DNA from: an uncultured Clostridium sp.
GTDB lineage: Bacteria; Bacillota; Clostridia; Clostridiales; Clostridiaceae
DNA length: 63,922 bases
Direction of reading: 5' to 3'
Assembly: GCF_947039605.1 (NCBI RefSeq)
Contig: NZ_CAMQZG010000019.1
Location: forward strand, 1-63,922
A program made the position numbers and the translations under genes. Position 1 is the stretch's first letter, and each line of letters starts with the position of its first letter. The notes beneath the pieces were generated by a model, which saw nothing but the letters and a program-made list of their open reading frames with translations, made no database searches and was not told the origin of the DNA. Positions 25,938-35,377 of this stretch are shown in pieces.

Positions 25938-27377
25938 TTAATTTGCTTTTGACATTTCAATTTCTTTTTCTTTATGCTCTTCTAATTCTATTTTTGATAA
26001 TGTCTTTTTATAAAAAATACTAAAACAAATAATTGTTGTACTTGCTGCAATAATATCTGCAATACTTTCTGAGAGATATGTTGCCATAAGTTGTTGGCTC
26101 TCTATTGTAGTTGCCCCTAACATAAATGGTAAATCCTTTAAAATAACTGGTAATATAAAAATTAATGGAACTAGTAAAAATACCTTTCTAAGTAAAGCTA
26201 ATATTAAAGATGTTTTTGCTTGACCTAACGCAAGGAAAGTTTGCTGACAAGCAATTTGCGCTCCTAAAGCAAATCCACCTGCAAAGAATAACCTAATACT
26301 CCAAGAGGTTAACTCTATAAGTTTTGGACTATCATTAAATATTTTCACAAAACTTGCTGGTGCTACCATTAATCCAAGCCATACTATAGTTGTATATGTT
26401 ATAGAGCATACTATTAATAATTTAAAAGTTTTCTTAACTCTATCAAATGCTTTTGCACCAAAATTATAACTAATTATAGGCTGTGCCCCCTGACTTAGTC
26501 CAACTAATGGTAGCATTAGTATTTGCATTATACTACTCATAACCGTCATTGAGCTAATTGCTATATCACCACCAAACTTATATAACTGATTATTCATACT
26601 AACAATAACTAAACTTTCTGTTGCTTGCATAATAAATGGTGATATTCCAAGTGCCATTATTCCTAAAATCACCTTAAATTCTGGTATTAAATATTTTTTT
26701 CTAATTTTAAGTGGACTATTTTTAAACATAAATTTTAAAACCCAGATTGCTGAAACAAACTGTCCTATAACAGTTGCAAGTGCTGCTCCTTTAACCCCTA
26801 AATTAAAAGTGAATATGAATATAGGATCCAATACTATATTTATAACTGCACCTATCATAACAGTCATCATACTCACCTTAGCAAATCCTTGTGCATTAAT
26901 AAATGGATTTAACCCAAGAGCTATTTGAACAAAAATTGTCCCAATTAAATATATAGTTAAATAATCTAATGCATATTGCAACGTCGCATCACTTGCTCCA
27001 AACGCTCTAAGAATAGGCTCTCTAAAAAGAATAAAGCCAATAGTTAACACTATAGATAATATTATAAGTGCTATAAAACTATTTCCTAAAATTTTTTCTG
27101 CTCCATCTTTATCTTTTTCTCCCATTTTAATTGCCAAAAGTGGTGCACCTCCACCACCTATTAATGCACTAAAGGCTGCTATTATAAGAATAATCGGAAA
27201 TGCAACTCCAACTCCAGCCATTGCAATTTCCCCTTCTGGCATTTTACCAATGAAAACTCTATCTACAATATTATAAAGTACATTAACTATTTGAGCGATA
27301 ATTGCCGGTAATGCAAGTGTTAAAAGCAATTTCCCTACACTCCCCCGCCCTAAATCTATCCCCTTTTTTTCTGACAT
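25938..27377 (-). CDS. MATE family multidrug efflux transporter
   Basis: A 479-residue inner-membrane protein with twelve predicted helices in two homologous halves, as in MATE sodium- or proton-driven exporters. Recognisable segments are LPAIIAQIVNVLYNIVDRVF near the start, FINAQGFAKVSMMTVMIGAV in the first half and GLSQGAQPIISYNFGAKAFD, a hallmark of this NorM/DinF-like branch. GGGAGGAAG precedes ATG. A palindrome at 27435-27458 overlaps the likely promoter and suggests a local repressor of MarR type, not encoded nearby. Confidence 0.95.
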   Translation of the reverse strand: MSEKKGIDLGRGSVGKLLLTLALPAIIAQIVNVLYNIVDRVFIGKMPEGEIAMAGVGVAFPIILIIAAFSALIGGGGAPLLAIKMGEKDKDGAEKILGNSFIALIILSIVLTIGFILFREPILRAFGASDATLQYALDYLTIYLIGTIFVQIALGLNPFINAQGFAKVSMMTVMIGAVINIVLDPIFIFTFNLGVKGAALATVIGQFVSAIWVLKFMFKNSPLKIRKKYLIPEFKVILGIMALGISPFIMQATESLVIVSMNNQLYKFGGDIAISSMTVMSSIMQILMLPLVGLSQGAQPIISYNFGAKAFDRVKKTFKLLIVCSITYTTIVWLGLMVAPASFVKIFNDSPKLIELTSWSIRLFFAGGFALGAQIACQQTFLALGQAKTSLILALLRKVFLLVPLIFILPVILKDLPFMLGATTIESQQLMATYLSESIADIIAASTTIICFSIFYKKTLSKIELEEHKEKEIEMSKAN

Positions 27378-27434
27378 ATACTTCCTCCCTATAATTTTAA
27401 ATTCAGTTCCCCTCTATTAAATTTAAAATATATA

Positions 27435-27458
27435 AACTATTTAATACCTTAAATAGTT
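27435..27458 (-). promoter_or_regulatory. Palindromic operator/promoter upstream of MATE gene
   Basis: Perfect arms AACTATTTAA / TTAAATAGTT with a 4-nt centre, 58 bp before the start. On the minus strand TTGGAT and TATTAA, 16 bp apart, form a possible promoter that this palindrome overlaps. The rest of 27378-27748 is AT-rich with no gene. Confidence 0.5.
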
Positions 27459-27748
27459 ATGAATCCAAATTCATAAAAAATACTATACTTTATTATATGT
27501 CTTTTGTGCTTTATCATTTCTTAAGAATTTATTACTTTTCTAAACTTTAATCACTGAAAACCTTTATATATTTTAATTATTTTAAAACTTTTTACAACAT
27601 ATTCCCTCCCTTAAAATGTAATCGTTAACTCATTCTTCAACATTTTATTACCTTCTCTCTAAAATTTTCACTTCTATTTTAGACAAATATTTTAACCTTT
27701 AACTTTTTTGACAAGCAACTAATTGTAACAATAAGTTTTTTTTACCTC

Positions 27749-27778
27749 TTGTATACCTATACAAATTTGTATTATAAT
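27749..27778 (+). promoter_or_regulatory. Promoter and operator of the chitinase gene
   Basis: TTGTAT (-35, 27749-27754) and TATAAT (-10, 27773-27778) are 18 bp apart. The -35 is embedded in the perfect palindrome TTGTATA-CC-TATACAA (27749-27764), a probable repressor site tied to chitin or sugar signals. Its position shows that translation starts downstream, at 27821. Confidence 0.7.
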
Positions 27779-27820
27779 CAATCTTGTAAATATTTACCAT
27801 ATATGAGGGGGATGTATATT

Positions 27821-30508
27821 ATGGCAAGAAGAGCATTTAAAAAGCATATAAAATCATGTGTTTCAATCTTAACACTATCTGCAATGTTAACTGGAGGTTT
27901 AATTTCTTTCTTACCTGCACAAGAGGCAGTAGCTGTTGAAAAACAAGCAAATCAAGTTAAGCGTAACGTTACTTATTTTGGAGATTGGTCTATTTGGGGT
28001 GGAGAAGGTAACTTCTATCCAAAAGATATTCCAGCTGATCAATTAACTCACTTAAACTTTGCATTCTTAGATTTCGATGAAAATGCAAACTTAATATTCA
28101 CAGATAAAGATTCTGCTATAGGTGCACCAGTTGGCGAGCCTGGAGTTCAATGGGGCGGCCCAAATGCCGGATGTATAAATGCATTCCAAGAACTTAGAGC
28201 TAAGAATCCTAATGTAAAAATCGGTGTATCAGTTGGTGGATGGTCAAAATCTGGAGACTTCACAGAAGTTACAGGTAATCCAACAAAAAGAGCTAAATTA
28301 ATAGATAATCTTGTTAAGTATGTTGAATACGCTAACATGGACTTCGTAGATCTTGACTGGGAGTACCCATCTGAGGCTAGAGAACCAGATAAAGTTGATA
28401 ATCACCAAGATGAGGGAACACCTGATGCTAAGCCAGAAGATAAAGAAAATTATGTAACTTTCCTAGAAGAACTAAGAGTTGCACTTGATAAAAAAGGTGA
28501 TGAAATAGGCAAATACTATGAAATAAGTGTTGCCCTTCCTGCACCAAAATCTAAAGTTGAAAGCGGAATCGATGTTGAAAGATTATTCAATGCAGTAGAT
28601 TTTGCAAATATCATGACGTACGACATGAGAGGTGCTTGGGATGAAACTAGTGGACACCAAACTGGTCTTTACACAAACCCACTTGACCCAACTTCTGGTG
28701 CCGGACTTTCAGTTGATGAAAGTGTTAACTACTTCTTAGAGCAAGGTGCTCCATCAGAAAAAATCGTTGTTGGTGCTGCTTACTATACAAGAGGATGGGA
28801 TCAAGTTGCTCCGGGTCCAGATGCTAAAAATCCTGGATTATTCGGAGAGGCTGCTTTAACAAACAAAGATGCTGATCAAACTCCATCTCGTGGTGCTGTA
28901 AATGCTGCTCCTATGAAAGTTGGAGAAGCTGGTAGAGCTGGTGGTGTATGGTCATATAGAGTTATAGATGAACTAAAAACAAAAATTCCTGGTTTAAAAG
29001 AATATTGGGATGATGTAGCAAAAGCTCCATACCTTTATAGTGAAACAACTGGTGAGTTCTTCACTTATGATAACGTAAAATCTATTGAAGAAAAAACAAA
29101 ATATGTTAATACTAATGACCTTGGTGGAATGATTTCATGGATGGCATCTCAAGATGCACCAACATCAGGTTCTGGCACTGTAAGAAATGAGCTTACAACT
29201 GCAACTGCTGATGGTTTATATGGCGGACAAGAACTTCCAGATCACGAAATAGTTTACGCTGATCTTGATATTGAAGCTACAATCAAACCTGTGGGATCAC
29301 AATGGGGTGGTGCCGGTGGTGGTTACGAAGTAACTATCAAAAATAATGAAAAACTTGGCGAGACTGATCAAGTATTAAAAGAACTTGAAAGAAGTGCTGA
29401 AACAATAAAAACTCCTATTATATATGTAGATTCAGATGTTAAGTTAACAGCTGGAGATCATATGGCTGGTGTTATCTCAACTGATGATAAAGGTAGAACA
29501 GTTATCGATATTAAAGGTGTTTGGGAAGGTAAAAATATAGAACCAGGTCAAAGTTATAAATTTATGCTTAATGCTGAGGGTGATATGCCTGAAGATTTAT
29601 CAGCAATCACTTCTGTGTCTGTTGGACAAAGAATGAATGAGGCTGGAACTGTAGTTGCAGAGCAGGTTGTTTATGGTGAGGATACTCCTGGCCCTGGTCC
29701 TGGACCAAGTGAAAATACTGCTCCTACTTTTACTGGAGTAACTGGTAAAACAATAACTGTTGGAGATTCATTTAATTCATTAGCTGGTGTTAAAGCTAAT
29801 GATAAAGAAGATGGTGATTTGACTTCAAAAATCAAAGTTTCAGGAAAAGTTGATACAAACAAAGCTGGAACTTATAAATTAAACTACTCTGTTACTGATA
29901 GCAAAGGTTTAGAAACAACTAAAACTAGAACTATCATAGTTAAAGATAAAGAAATAACTCCTCCACCTGCTGAAAACACTGCACCTGTTTTAAAGGGTAT
30001 TAAAGATGCAGAAATTAAAGTTGGAGATAAATTTGAACCAATGACAGGAATCACAGCTAATGATAAAGAAGATGGTGATTTGACTTCAAAAATTAAAATT
30101 GCTGGAACTGTTGATACAGATAAAGTTGGTAAATTCACATTAACTTATTCTGTTACTGATAGTGAAGGTTTAAAAACTGAAGCTAAGAGAGTTATAACTG
30201 TTTCTAAGGATGATGCAGAAATACCTGATGGTGATACTTTTGATTCTAGTAAAGTTTATAATACTGGTGATACAGTAGTTTATGGTGGTAAAACTTATAC
30301 AGCTAAATGGTGGACACAAGGTGAAACTCCTGGTATAAGTGCTGTTTGGGAAGTAAAAGCTGCAACCAACCCAGATGGAACTGAGCAATATGTTCCTGGA
30401 AAATCATATAATGGTGGAGCTGTTGTTTCACATAACGGACAAAAATATGAAGCTAAATGGTGGACAAATACTACACCTGGAAGCGATGATTCTTGGAAAA
30501 CTGTTTAA
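27821..30508 (+). CDS. Secreted modular chitinase, GH18
   Basis: An 895-residue extracellular chitinase that hydrolyses beta-1,4-N-acetylglucosamine chains. A signal peptide ends near PAQEAVA (residue 38). The GH18 catalytic motif is D174-FV-D177-L-D179-W-E181, with Glu181 as the acid. After the barrel come a chitin-binding beta domain (about 475-620), two DUF5011-type Ig-like repeats (each with NDKEDGDLTSKIK), and two C-terminal CBM5/12 chitin-binding modules, both with the AKWWT motif. The start is the ATG at 27821, 9 nt after GAGGGGG. Repeats within the gene are nearly identical at DNA level. It is a single-gene unit with its own promoter and terminator. Confidence 0.96.
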   Translation: MARRAFKKHIKSCVSILTLSAMLTGGLISFLPAQEAVAVEKQANQVKRNVTYFGDWSIWGGEGNFYPKDIPADQLTHLNFAFLDFDENANLIFTDKDSAIGAPVGEPGVQWGGPNAGCINAFQELRAKNPNVKIGVSVGGWSKSGDFTEVTGNPTKRAKLIDNLVKYVEYANMDFVDLDWEYPSEAREPDKVDNHQDEGTPDAKPEDKENYVTFLEELRVALDKKGDEIGKYYEISVALPAPKSKVESGIDVERLFNAVDFANIMTYDMRGAWDETSGHQTGLYTNPLDPTSGAGLSVDESVNYFLEQGAPSEKIVVGAAYYTRGWDQVAPGPDAKNPGLFGEAALTNKDADQTPSRGAVNAAPMKVGEAGRAGGVWSYRVIDELKTKIPGLKEYWDDVAKAPYLYSETTGEFFTYDNVKSIEEKTKYVNTNDLGGMISWMASQDAPTSGSGTVRNELTTATADGLYGGQELPDHEIVYADLDIEATIKPVGSQWGGAGGGYEVTIKNNEKLGETDQVLKELERSAETIKTPIIYVDSDVKLTAGDHMAGVISTDDKGRTVIDIKGVWEGKNIEPGQSYKFMLNAEGDMPEDLSAITSVSVGQRMNEAGTVVAEQVVYGEDTPGPGPGPSENTAPTFTGVTGKTITVGDSFNSLAGVKANDKEDGDLTSKIKVSGKVDTNKAGTYKLNYSVTDSKGLETTKTRTIIVKDKEITPPPAENTAPVLKGIKDAEIKVGDKFEPMTGITANDKEDGDLTSKIKIAGTVDTDKVGKFTLTYSVTDSEGLKTEAKRVITVSKDDAEIPDGDTFDSSKVYNTGDTVVYGGKTYTAKWWTQGETPGISAVWEVKAATNPDGTEQYVPGKSYNGGAVVSHNGQKYEAKWWTNTTPGSDDSWKTV

Positions 30509-30540
30509 TTTAAAGCCTAAAAATTGACTTATATAAAATA

Positions 30541-30572
30541 AGACACTCAGTCAGATTCCTGACTGAGTGTCT
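30541..30572. terminator. Bidirectional rho-independent terminator
   Basis: AGACACTCAGTCAG / CTGACTGAGTGTCT with a 4-nt loop, shared by the convergent chitinase and siderophore-binding genes. Confidence 0.92.
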
Positions 30573-30587
30573 TTATTTTATTTCAAC

Positions 30588-31538
30588 TTATTTTATACTA
30601 GCTTCTATTTCAGTAAGCATTTTCTCAGTAGCATTGATTCCTGGTCCACCAAGATACCAAGCTTTTGTATCTAAATATGTTATACTTCCTGTTTTAAAAG
30701 CCTTAGTTTTTTGAACTAATTCATTTTCAACTATTTCTTTTGCAGGTTTTTGTTCACCACTTGAAATAAGCCCTTTATCTACAACAAATAAATAATCAGG
30801 ATTCTTACTTAAGACATACTCTGATGTCACTGTTTGTCCATGATTTTCTGTATCTATATTTTCATCTGCTTGCTTAAAACCAAACTCATTATGAATCATT
30901 CCAAATCTTGATTCAGCTCCAAATGCTGTAATTTCTCCATCATAAACCATTGTCACTAAAGCTTTCCCTTCTAAATTCTCAGTTTTACTAGCTATTGCAT
31001 TTGTTCTATTTTGAATACTTTCAATTTTAGCTGTTGCCTCTTCTTCTTTATCAAATATCTTTCCAAGAGTTTGTACATTATGTTCTAATGAACCAAAATG
31101 ATCTGAACCATTTCTGCCAAGCATTATTGTTGGTGCTATTTCTGATAACTCTTCATATGAATCTTCTTGTCTACCTTCTATTATTATAAGATCTGGATCT
31201 AATTCATTTATTTTTTCCATATCAAACTTTTTAAGTGATCCAAGATCAGTGTATTTTTCATCTTTATACGATTCTAAGTATACTGGCAATGATGATTTTG
31301 GTACTGCTATAGCTTCTTCACCTATTACACTCATTGTATCAAGTGAGCTATAATCTAATACTACTACTCTTTCTGGATCTTTTGTAACCGTAACTTCTCC
31401 TCTTCTATCTGTTACAACTATTGTTTCCTCAGCCTTCTCTATCTCTTTATCATTCTTATTTGACATGCTCATAACTGCTGCCCCCCCAAGTAATGCTGCA
31501 ACTGTTATCCCTACTATTATTCCTACTTTTTTATTCAT
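30588..31538 (-). CDS. yclQ: Siderophore ABC transporter substrate-binding protein
   Basis: A 316-residue protein of the FatB/YclQ type that captures iron-siderophore outside the membrane. The core has ERVVVLDYSSLDTMSVIGEE, DLGSLKKFDMEKINELDPDL and the typical long helix between two lobes. The N-terminus is a hydrophobic segment (VGIIVGITVAALLGGAAVMS) but has no lipobox cysteine, so it is either anchored by that helix or released, unlike most Gram-positive binding proteins. It lies 88 bp after the ATPase gene, with a Fur-like site in the gap. Petrobactin is the substrate of the Bacillus homologue; the substrate here is unknown. Confidence 0.92.
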   Translation of the reverse strand: MNKKVGIIVGITVAALLGGAAVMSMSNKNDKEIEKAEETIVVTDRRGEVTVTKDPERVVVLDYSSLDTMSVIGEEAIAVPKSSLPVYLESYKDEKYTDLGSLKKFDMEKINELDPDLIIIEGRQEDSYEELSEIAPTIMLGRNGSDHFGSLEHNVQTLGKIFDKEEEATAKIESIQNRTNAIASKTENLEGKALVTMVYDGEITAFGAESRFGMIHNEFGFKQADENIDTENHGQTVTSEYVLSKNPDYLFVVDKGLISSGEQKPAKEIVENELVQKTKAFKTGSITYLDTKAWYLGGPGINATEKMLTEIEASIK

Positions 31539-31581
31539 TATCTTTTCACCTCATATTATTATTTTTGTTTTTATTTAATAT

Positions 31582-31596
31582 TAATTTTCATTCTCA
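31582..31596 (-). promoter_or_regulatory. Fur-box-like site before the binding-protein gene
   Basis: TGAGAATGAAAATTA on the minus strand matches 10 of 14 positions of the 7-1-7 Fur consensus TGATAATNATTATCA. It suggests an additional iron-controlled start for the last gene. Confidence 0.5.
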
Positions 31597-31626
31597 TTTA
31601 AATTGTATTTATAAATATGTCCTTAC

Positions 31627-32382
31627 TTAAAAATAAACACATATTTTTTGATTATTTATATTTTGTATATTAAAATCTATTTCATATATTTCTTCTAGAA
31701 AATCTTTATCTATTATTTTATTTTTATCTTCATCTTTAACTAATTTTCCTTCTTTTAAAACTGCAATTTTATCTGAATAACATGATGCAAAGTTTATATC
31801 ATGCATTACTATTACTACTGTTTTACCAAGATTATCAACCAGTCCTCTAAGAACTTTCATCATCTGAACTGAATGTTTCATATCAAGGTTATTCAGTGGC
31901 TCATCAAGAAGTATATACTCTGTATTTTGAGCTATTACCATTGCTATATAAGCTCTTTGTCTTTGTCCCCCTGATAGTTCATCTAAATACCTATCTTTCA
32001 TCTCTGTAAGCTGCATATACTCTATTGCTTCTGCTACTAATTTTTTATCTTCAGCTTGCAACCTTCCATCACAATATGGAAATCTTCCAAATGAAACAAG
32101 CTCTTCTATTTTTAATCTTACATTAATATTATTAGACTGCTTTAATATAGAAATCTTTTTAGCAAGTTCTTTTTCATCCCAATCTTTTAAGTTTTTCCCC
32201 TCTATTGTAACCTCTCCACCATCTGATTTCATAAGTCTTGCTATTATTGATAAAACTGTACTTTTACCAGCACCATTAGGTCCTATTAGTGATGTTAATT
32301 TTCCTTTTTCTATAATTAAAGAAACATCATTAACTACTTTTTTATTACTATATTTTTTTATTATATTTTTTGTTTCTATCAT
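31627..32382 (-). CDS. yclP: Iron-siderophore ABC transporter ATP-binding protein
   Basis: A 251-residue ATPase with Walker A GPNGAGKSTVLSII (about 35-48), signature LSGGQRQRAYIAMV, Walker B YILLDEPLNNLD and switch histidine in VIVMHDINFA. It resembles YclP/FhuC-like importers that energise the FecCD-type permeases. Its ATG shares one base with the stop codon of the permease gene upstream (TAATG). Confidence 0.95.
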   Translation of the reverse strand: MIETKNIIKKYSNKKVVNDVSLIIEKGKLTSLIGPNGAGKSTVLSIIARLMKSDGGEVTIEGKNLKDWDEKELAKKISILKQSNNINVRLKIEELVSFGRFPYCDGRLQAEDKKLVAEAIEYMQLTEMKDRYLDELSGGQRQRAYIAMVIAQNTEYILLDEPLNNLDMKHSVQMMKVLRGLVDNLGKTVVIVMHDINFASCYSDKIAVLKEGKLVKDEDKNKIIDKDFLEEIYEIDFNIQNINNQKICVYF

Positions 32383-33326
32383 TAATTTTTCTCCTTTAAT
32401 AAAAGATATATAAAGTAAACCCCACCTATAAAGTTAATTATTATACTTACTGTGCTATTATAATTAAATATTCTTTCTACAAAGAACTGTCCAATTATAA
32501 CTGCAAAGATACTTATTAGTGCTGATGCTATTATCATATATTTATGTTCATATGTTTTTATAAACTGATATGATAAATTTACTACTAAAAGCCCTAAAAA
32601 TGTTATTGGTCCAACTAAAGCTGTTGATACTGATACTAGTATCGATACTATTAAAAGTATTTTCTTTGATATTTTCTCATAATTTATTCCAAGATTTATA
32701 GCTTGGTCTTTTCCTAATAATAAAACATCATATTTTTTTATATCATCATATACAAATGCAAATACTATAAGACATATTATTATTGTAAGTAGCAATATTT
32801 CTGTGTTAACACTCTCAAAACTTGCAAATATTTTCCCTTGTAAGGCATCATACTCATTTGGATCTATTACAACTTGCATAAATGTTGATATACTTTTGAA
32901 AAATGTTCCAAGGACTGTTCCTACTAAAAGTAAAAAGAATATATTTCCACTCTTTTTAAAAACAAACTTATATAATAAAAAGCTATTTAAAAGCATTATT
33001 ATTACTGAAAAAGCAAAATTTATAGTTGGATTAGTTATAAGTACGCTTGATGATCCAAAGATAAAAACTACTGCTGTTTGAGATAATCCATATAATGAAT
33101 CAAGTCCTAATATACTTGGTGTTAATATTCTATTATTAGTAACTGTTTGAAATATTACTGTTGAAAAAGCAATTGCTCCTGCTGTAATAATCATTGCTAT
33201 TAATCTTGGTATTCTTTTTGATAAGTTATAATCAAAATTTTTAGCATTAAGTCCTTCAAATAAAAATAATGCAATTGCAAACACTACTAATCCTGTTAAT
33301 ATATAAATCTTTTTTTTATCCTTCAT
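32382..33326 (-). CDS. yclO: Iron-siderophore ABC transporter permease
   Basis: A 314-residue FecCD-family permease with about nine membrane helices. The family phrases RIPRLIAMIITAGAIAFSTV, GITFLGLLV-like PITFLGLLVVNLSYQF and a C-terminal GGVYFIYLLL are visible. GGAGG precedes ATG. The start lies within the end of the first permease gene (11-bp overlap). Confidence 0.95.
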   Translation of the reverse strand: MKDKKKIYILTGLVVFAIALFLFEGLNAKNFDYNLSKRIPRLIAMIITAGAIAFSTVIFQTVTNNRILTPSILGLDSLYGLSQTAVVFIFGSSSVLITNPTINFAFSVIIMLLNSFLLYKFVFKKSGNIFFLLLVGTVLGTFFKSISTFMQVVIDPNEYDALQGKIFASFESVNTEILLLTIIICLIVFAFVYDDIKKYDVLLLGKDQAINLGINYEKISKKILLIVSILVSVSTALVGPITFLGLLVVNLSYQFIKTYEHKYMIIASALISIFAVIIGQFFVERIFNYNSTVSIIINFIGGVYFIYLLLKEKN

Positions 33327-34269
33327 TTGTTTGCCTCCTGAATATCAAGTATAAGAATACTATGCTTCCAATTACTCCAACTGTAAGACTTATTGGAATT
33401 TCATAAGGGAAGATAATTACTCGCCCTACTATGTCACAAAGCAATAAGAATACAGCTCCAAATAAACTTACATTCCAAATACTTTTTGAAAGATTATCTC
33501 CCATAAAGATAGATACTATATTAGGAATTATAAGGCCTACAAATGGTATACTTCCAACTGTTATAATTACAAGCACCGTTATTAGTGATACTATTACCAT
33601 TCCTATATTCGCTATCTTTTCAAAATCTAAGCCTAAATTTCTTGATATATCTTCTCCCATTCCTATGATTGTAAATTTCTTAGCATATATAAATGCAACT
33701 ATTACAAGAGGTATAGTAAGGTATAATAACTCATAATTCCCTCTTAATACTGATGAGAAATTTCCTTGCATAAATGAACTCATATTTTGCATCAAATCAA
33801 ACCTATAAGCTAGAAAATCTGATAAAGCTCCTATTACATTTCCAAGCATAATTCCTACTAGAGGAATAAATACAATATTTTTAAATTTTATTTTTTTCAT
33901 TATTTTCATAAAAATGAATGTTCCCATAAGTGCAAATATAAATCCTATTATCATTTTTTCAACAAGTGTTGCTGATGTGAATAATATCATTGACATTAAC
34001 ACTCCAAGTTTTGCACTATCTATTGTTGCTGAGGTTGTTGGCGATACAAATTTATTATTACTTATCTGCTGCATTATAACACCACTTATACTAAGCCCTA
34101 CCCCTGCAACTATAAGACTTATAAGTCTTGGTACTCTACTAATTAAAAACACACTTATCTGTTCTGTATCACCTGCCATAATTTCTTTTATATTTATGTC
34201 ATGTACACCTACAAATAGTGATATAAATGCTAAAATTACAAAGCTAGGTATTAAATATCTTTTTTTCAT
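33316..34269 (-). CDS. yclN: Iron-siderophore ABC transporter permease
   Basis: A 317-residue FecCD-family permease, first gene of the importer operon. Typical segments are RVPRLISLIVAGVGLSISG, MQQISNNKFVSPTTSA and GSIPFVGLIIPNIV. I chose ATG at 34269, preceded by AAGGAG; a GTG seven codons upstream overlaps that site. It pairs with the next permease as a heterodimer. A Fur box 34 bp upstream predicts induction under iron limitation. Confidence 0.95.
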   Translation of the reverse strand: MKKRYLIPSFVILAFISLFVGVHDINIKEIMAGDTEQISVFLISRVPRLISLIVAGVGLSISGVIMQQISNNKFVSPTTSATIDSAKLGVLMSMILFTSATLVEKMIIGFIFALMGTFIFMKIMKKIKFKNIVFIPLVGIMLGNVIGALSDFLAYRFDLMQNMSSFMQGNFSSVLRGNYELLYLTIPLVIVAFIYAKKFTIIGMGEDISRNLGLDFEKIANIGMVIVSLITVLVIITVGSIPFVGLIIPNIVSIFMGDNLSKSIWNVSLFGAVFLLLCDIVGRVIIFPYEIPISLTVGVIGSIVFLYLIFRRQTNEG

Positions 34270-34302
34270 ATATGTACTTTCTCCTTGCACCTACTATTCA
34301 TT

Positions 34303-34317
34303 TGAAATTGATTATCA
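34303..34317 (-). promoter_or_regulatory. Fur box of the siderophore operon
   Basis: TGAAATTGATTATCA matches the Fur 7-1-7 consensus TGATAATNATTATCA at 12 of 14 positions, just upstream of yclN. Confidence 0.75.
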
Positions 34318-34406
34318 TTTGTATTAATAATATTAAATTAATAGTATAAATGCAATACTATTATTGATTTATTAATTTAAAGTTTATATTTTAGTAATAA
34401 ATAAAA

Positions 34407-34434
34407 AAAAGAGCGATTTTAGTATCACTCTTTT
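34407..34434 (-). terminator. Rho-independent terminator
   Basis: AAAAGAGTGAT / ATCGCTCTTTT with a T tract on the minus strand, after the gene ending at 34446. Confidence 0.8.
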
Positions 34435-34445
34435 AAATAATTTAT

Positions 34446-34985
34446 TTAATATTCTCTTAATGCTTCTAACTTAAGCATACTTCCTACTATCCCCTCGACA
34501 ATTGCCTCAACTATATCTATTTTTTTTGACTTGCTCTTTATATAAATAGATAATTTTTTAGCAAGTATTTTAAGTTTTGTAACTGTAAGCTTATTATCTA
34601 AAAGATATTTTGTAGCTTCTTCTTTACTTCTGAATCTACTAAGCTCTCTTATATAGATATCAAATTCATTTATCGGCTCATTAATTATCTTCTTGAATGG
34701 TGACTGATTATTTACTTCTTTCTTCACCTTATTCTCTTTTTCATTTTTATTTGATTCATACTCGCTTTTCTTTGTAGTATTTCTTCCTTCATTATATATT
34801 CCTTTTTTTACTGCTCCTGTTTGTTGTCTAGTATCAATTCCTTCATCTACTTCTAGTTTAGTCTTAACTTCTAAGATAAAACTTTTTTCATCTTTTGCTA
34901 GAGCTAATAAATCCTCCTCGCTTAGATTTTTTATAAGTTCTAACGCTTTATCTATACTTTTTAAAACCAATTCCTTTTTTTCCAC
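34446..34985 (-). CDS. Hypothetical protein with SAP-like C-terminus
   Basis: A 179-residue soluble protein. Residues 1-45 are helical and acidic, 50-95 a low-complexity Lys/Asn/Glu linker, and 100-170 a compact helical region with NKLTVTKLKILAKKLSIYI followed by KSKKIDIVEAIVEG. That spacing resembles the SAP/Rho-N helix-extended-loop-helix used to bind DNA or RNA. The function is not known. It stands alone between the siderophore operon and a small membrane protein gene. Confidence 0.75.
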   Translation of the reverse strand: MEKKELVLKSIDKALELIKNLSEEDLLALAKDEKSFILEVKTKLEVDEGIDTRQQTGAVKKGIYNEGRNTTKKSEYESNKNEKENKVKKEVNNQSPFKKIINEPINEFDIYIRELSRFRSKEEATKYLLDNKLTVTKLKILAKKLSIYIKSKSKKIDIVEAIVEGIVGSMLKLEALREY

Positions 34986-35096
34986 AAAAAGCCCCCCAAA
35001 TCTTACTACACTCCCTAATACTTTTATAAAATACTAAGTATCACTTATATATATCTATGTACTTACTTTCTGTTTAATGTTTAAATGGATAAAAAA

Positions 35097-35128
35097 ACAA
35101 CCTAGTAAGTTAATACTTACTAGGTTGT
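35097..35128 (-). terminator. Rho-independent terminator
   Basis: ACAACCTAGTAAGTA / ACTTACTAGGTTGT followed by TTTTTTT on the minus strand, beside the stop at 35132. Confidence 0.88.
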
Positions 35129-35131
35129 GGA

Positions 35132-35335
35132 TTATTTGCATATATCCTTGTGTCTTATTTTAAACTTTTTACTCAAATATTTTCTCTCTATTAAATTTAA
35201 TACTAGCCATAACCCATATAGAATAAGAGCACTTACCCAAAAGCTCAATCCTATAATTCTAAAAACTTCATTCAAAATAAAACCACTAAGTATAATTTTA
35301 ACTTTGTTTTTATCTAAAGATTTTAAGTATTTCAT
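35132..35335 (-). CDS. Small membrane protein, unknown
   Basis: A 67-residue protein with two hydrophobic helices (IILSGFILNEVFRIIGL and FWVSALILYGLWLVLNLI) and basic ends. ATG at 35335 is preceded by AAAGGGTG. Its stop codon is followed at once by a strong terminator, which supports this strand over an overlapping frame on the other. It lies 42 bp after the DUF1846 gene and is probably co-transcribed with it. Confidence 0.7.
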   Translation of the reverse strand: MKYLKSLDKNKVKIILSGFILNEVFRIIGLSFWVSALILYGLWLVLNLIERKYLSKKFKIRHKDICK

Positions 35336-35377
35336 CACTAGTTCACCCTTTTATATTTATTCTTTTGTTATCTCTAA

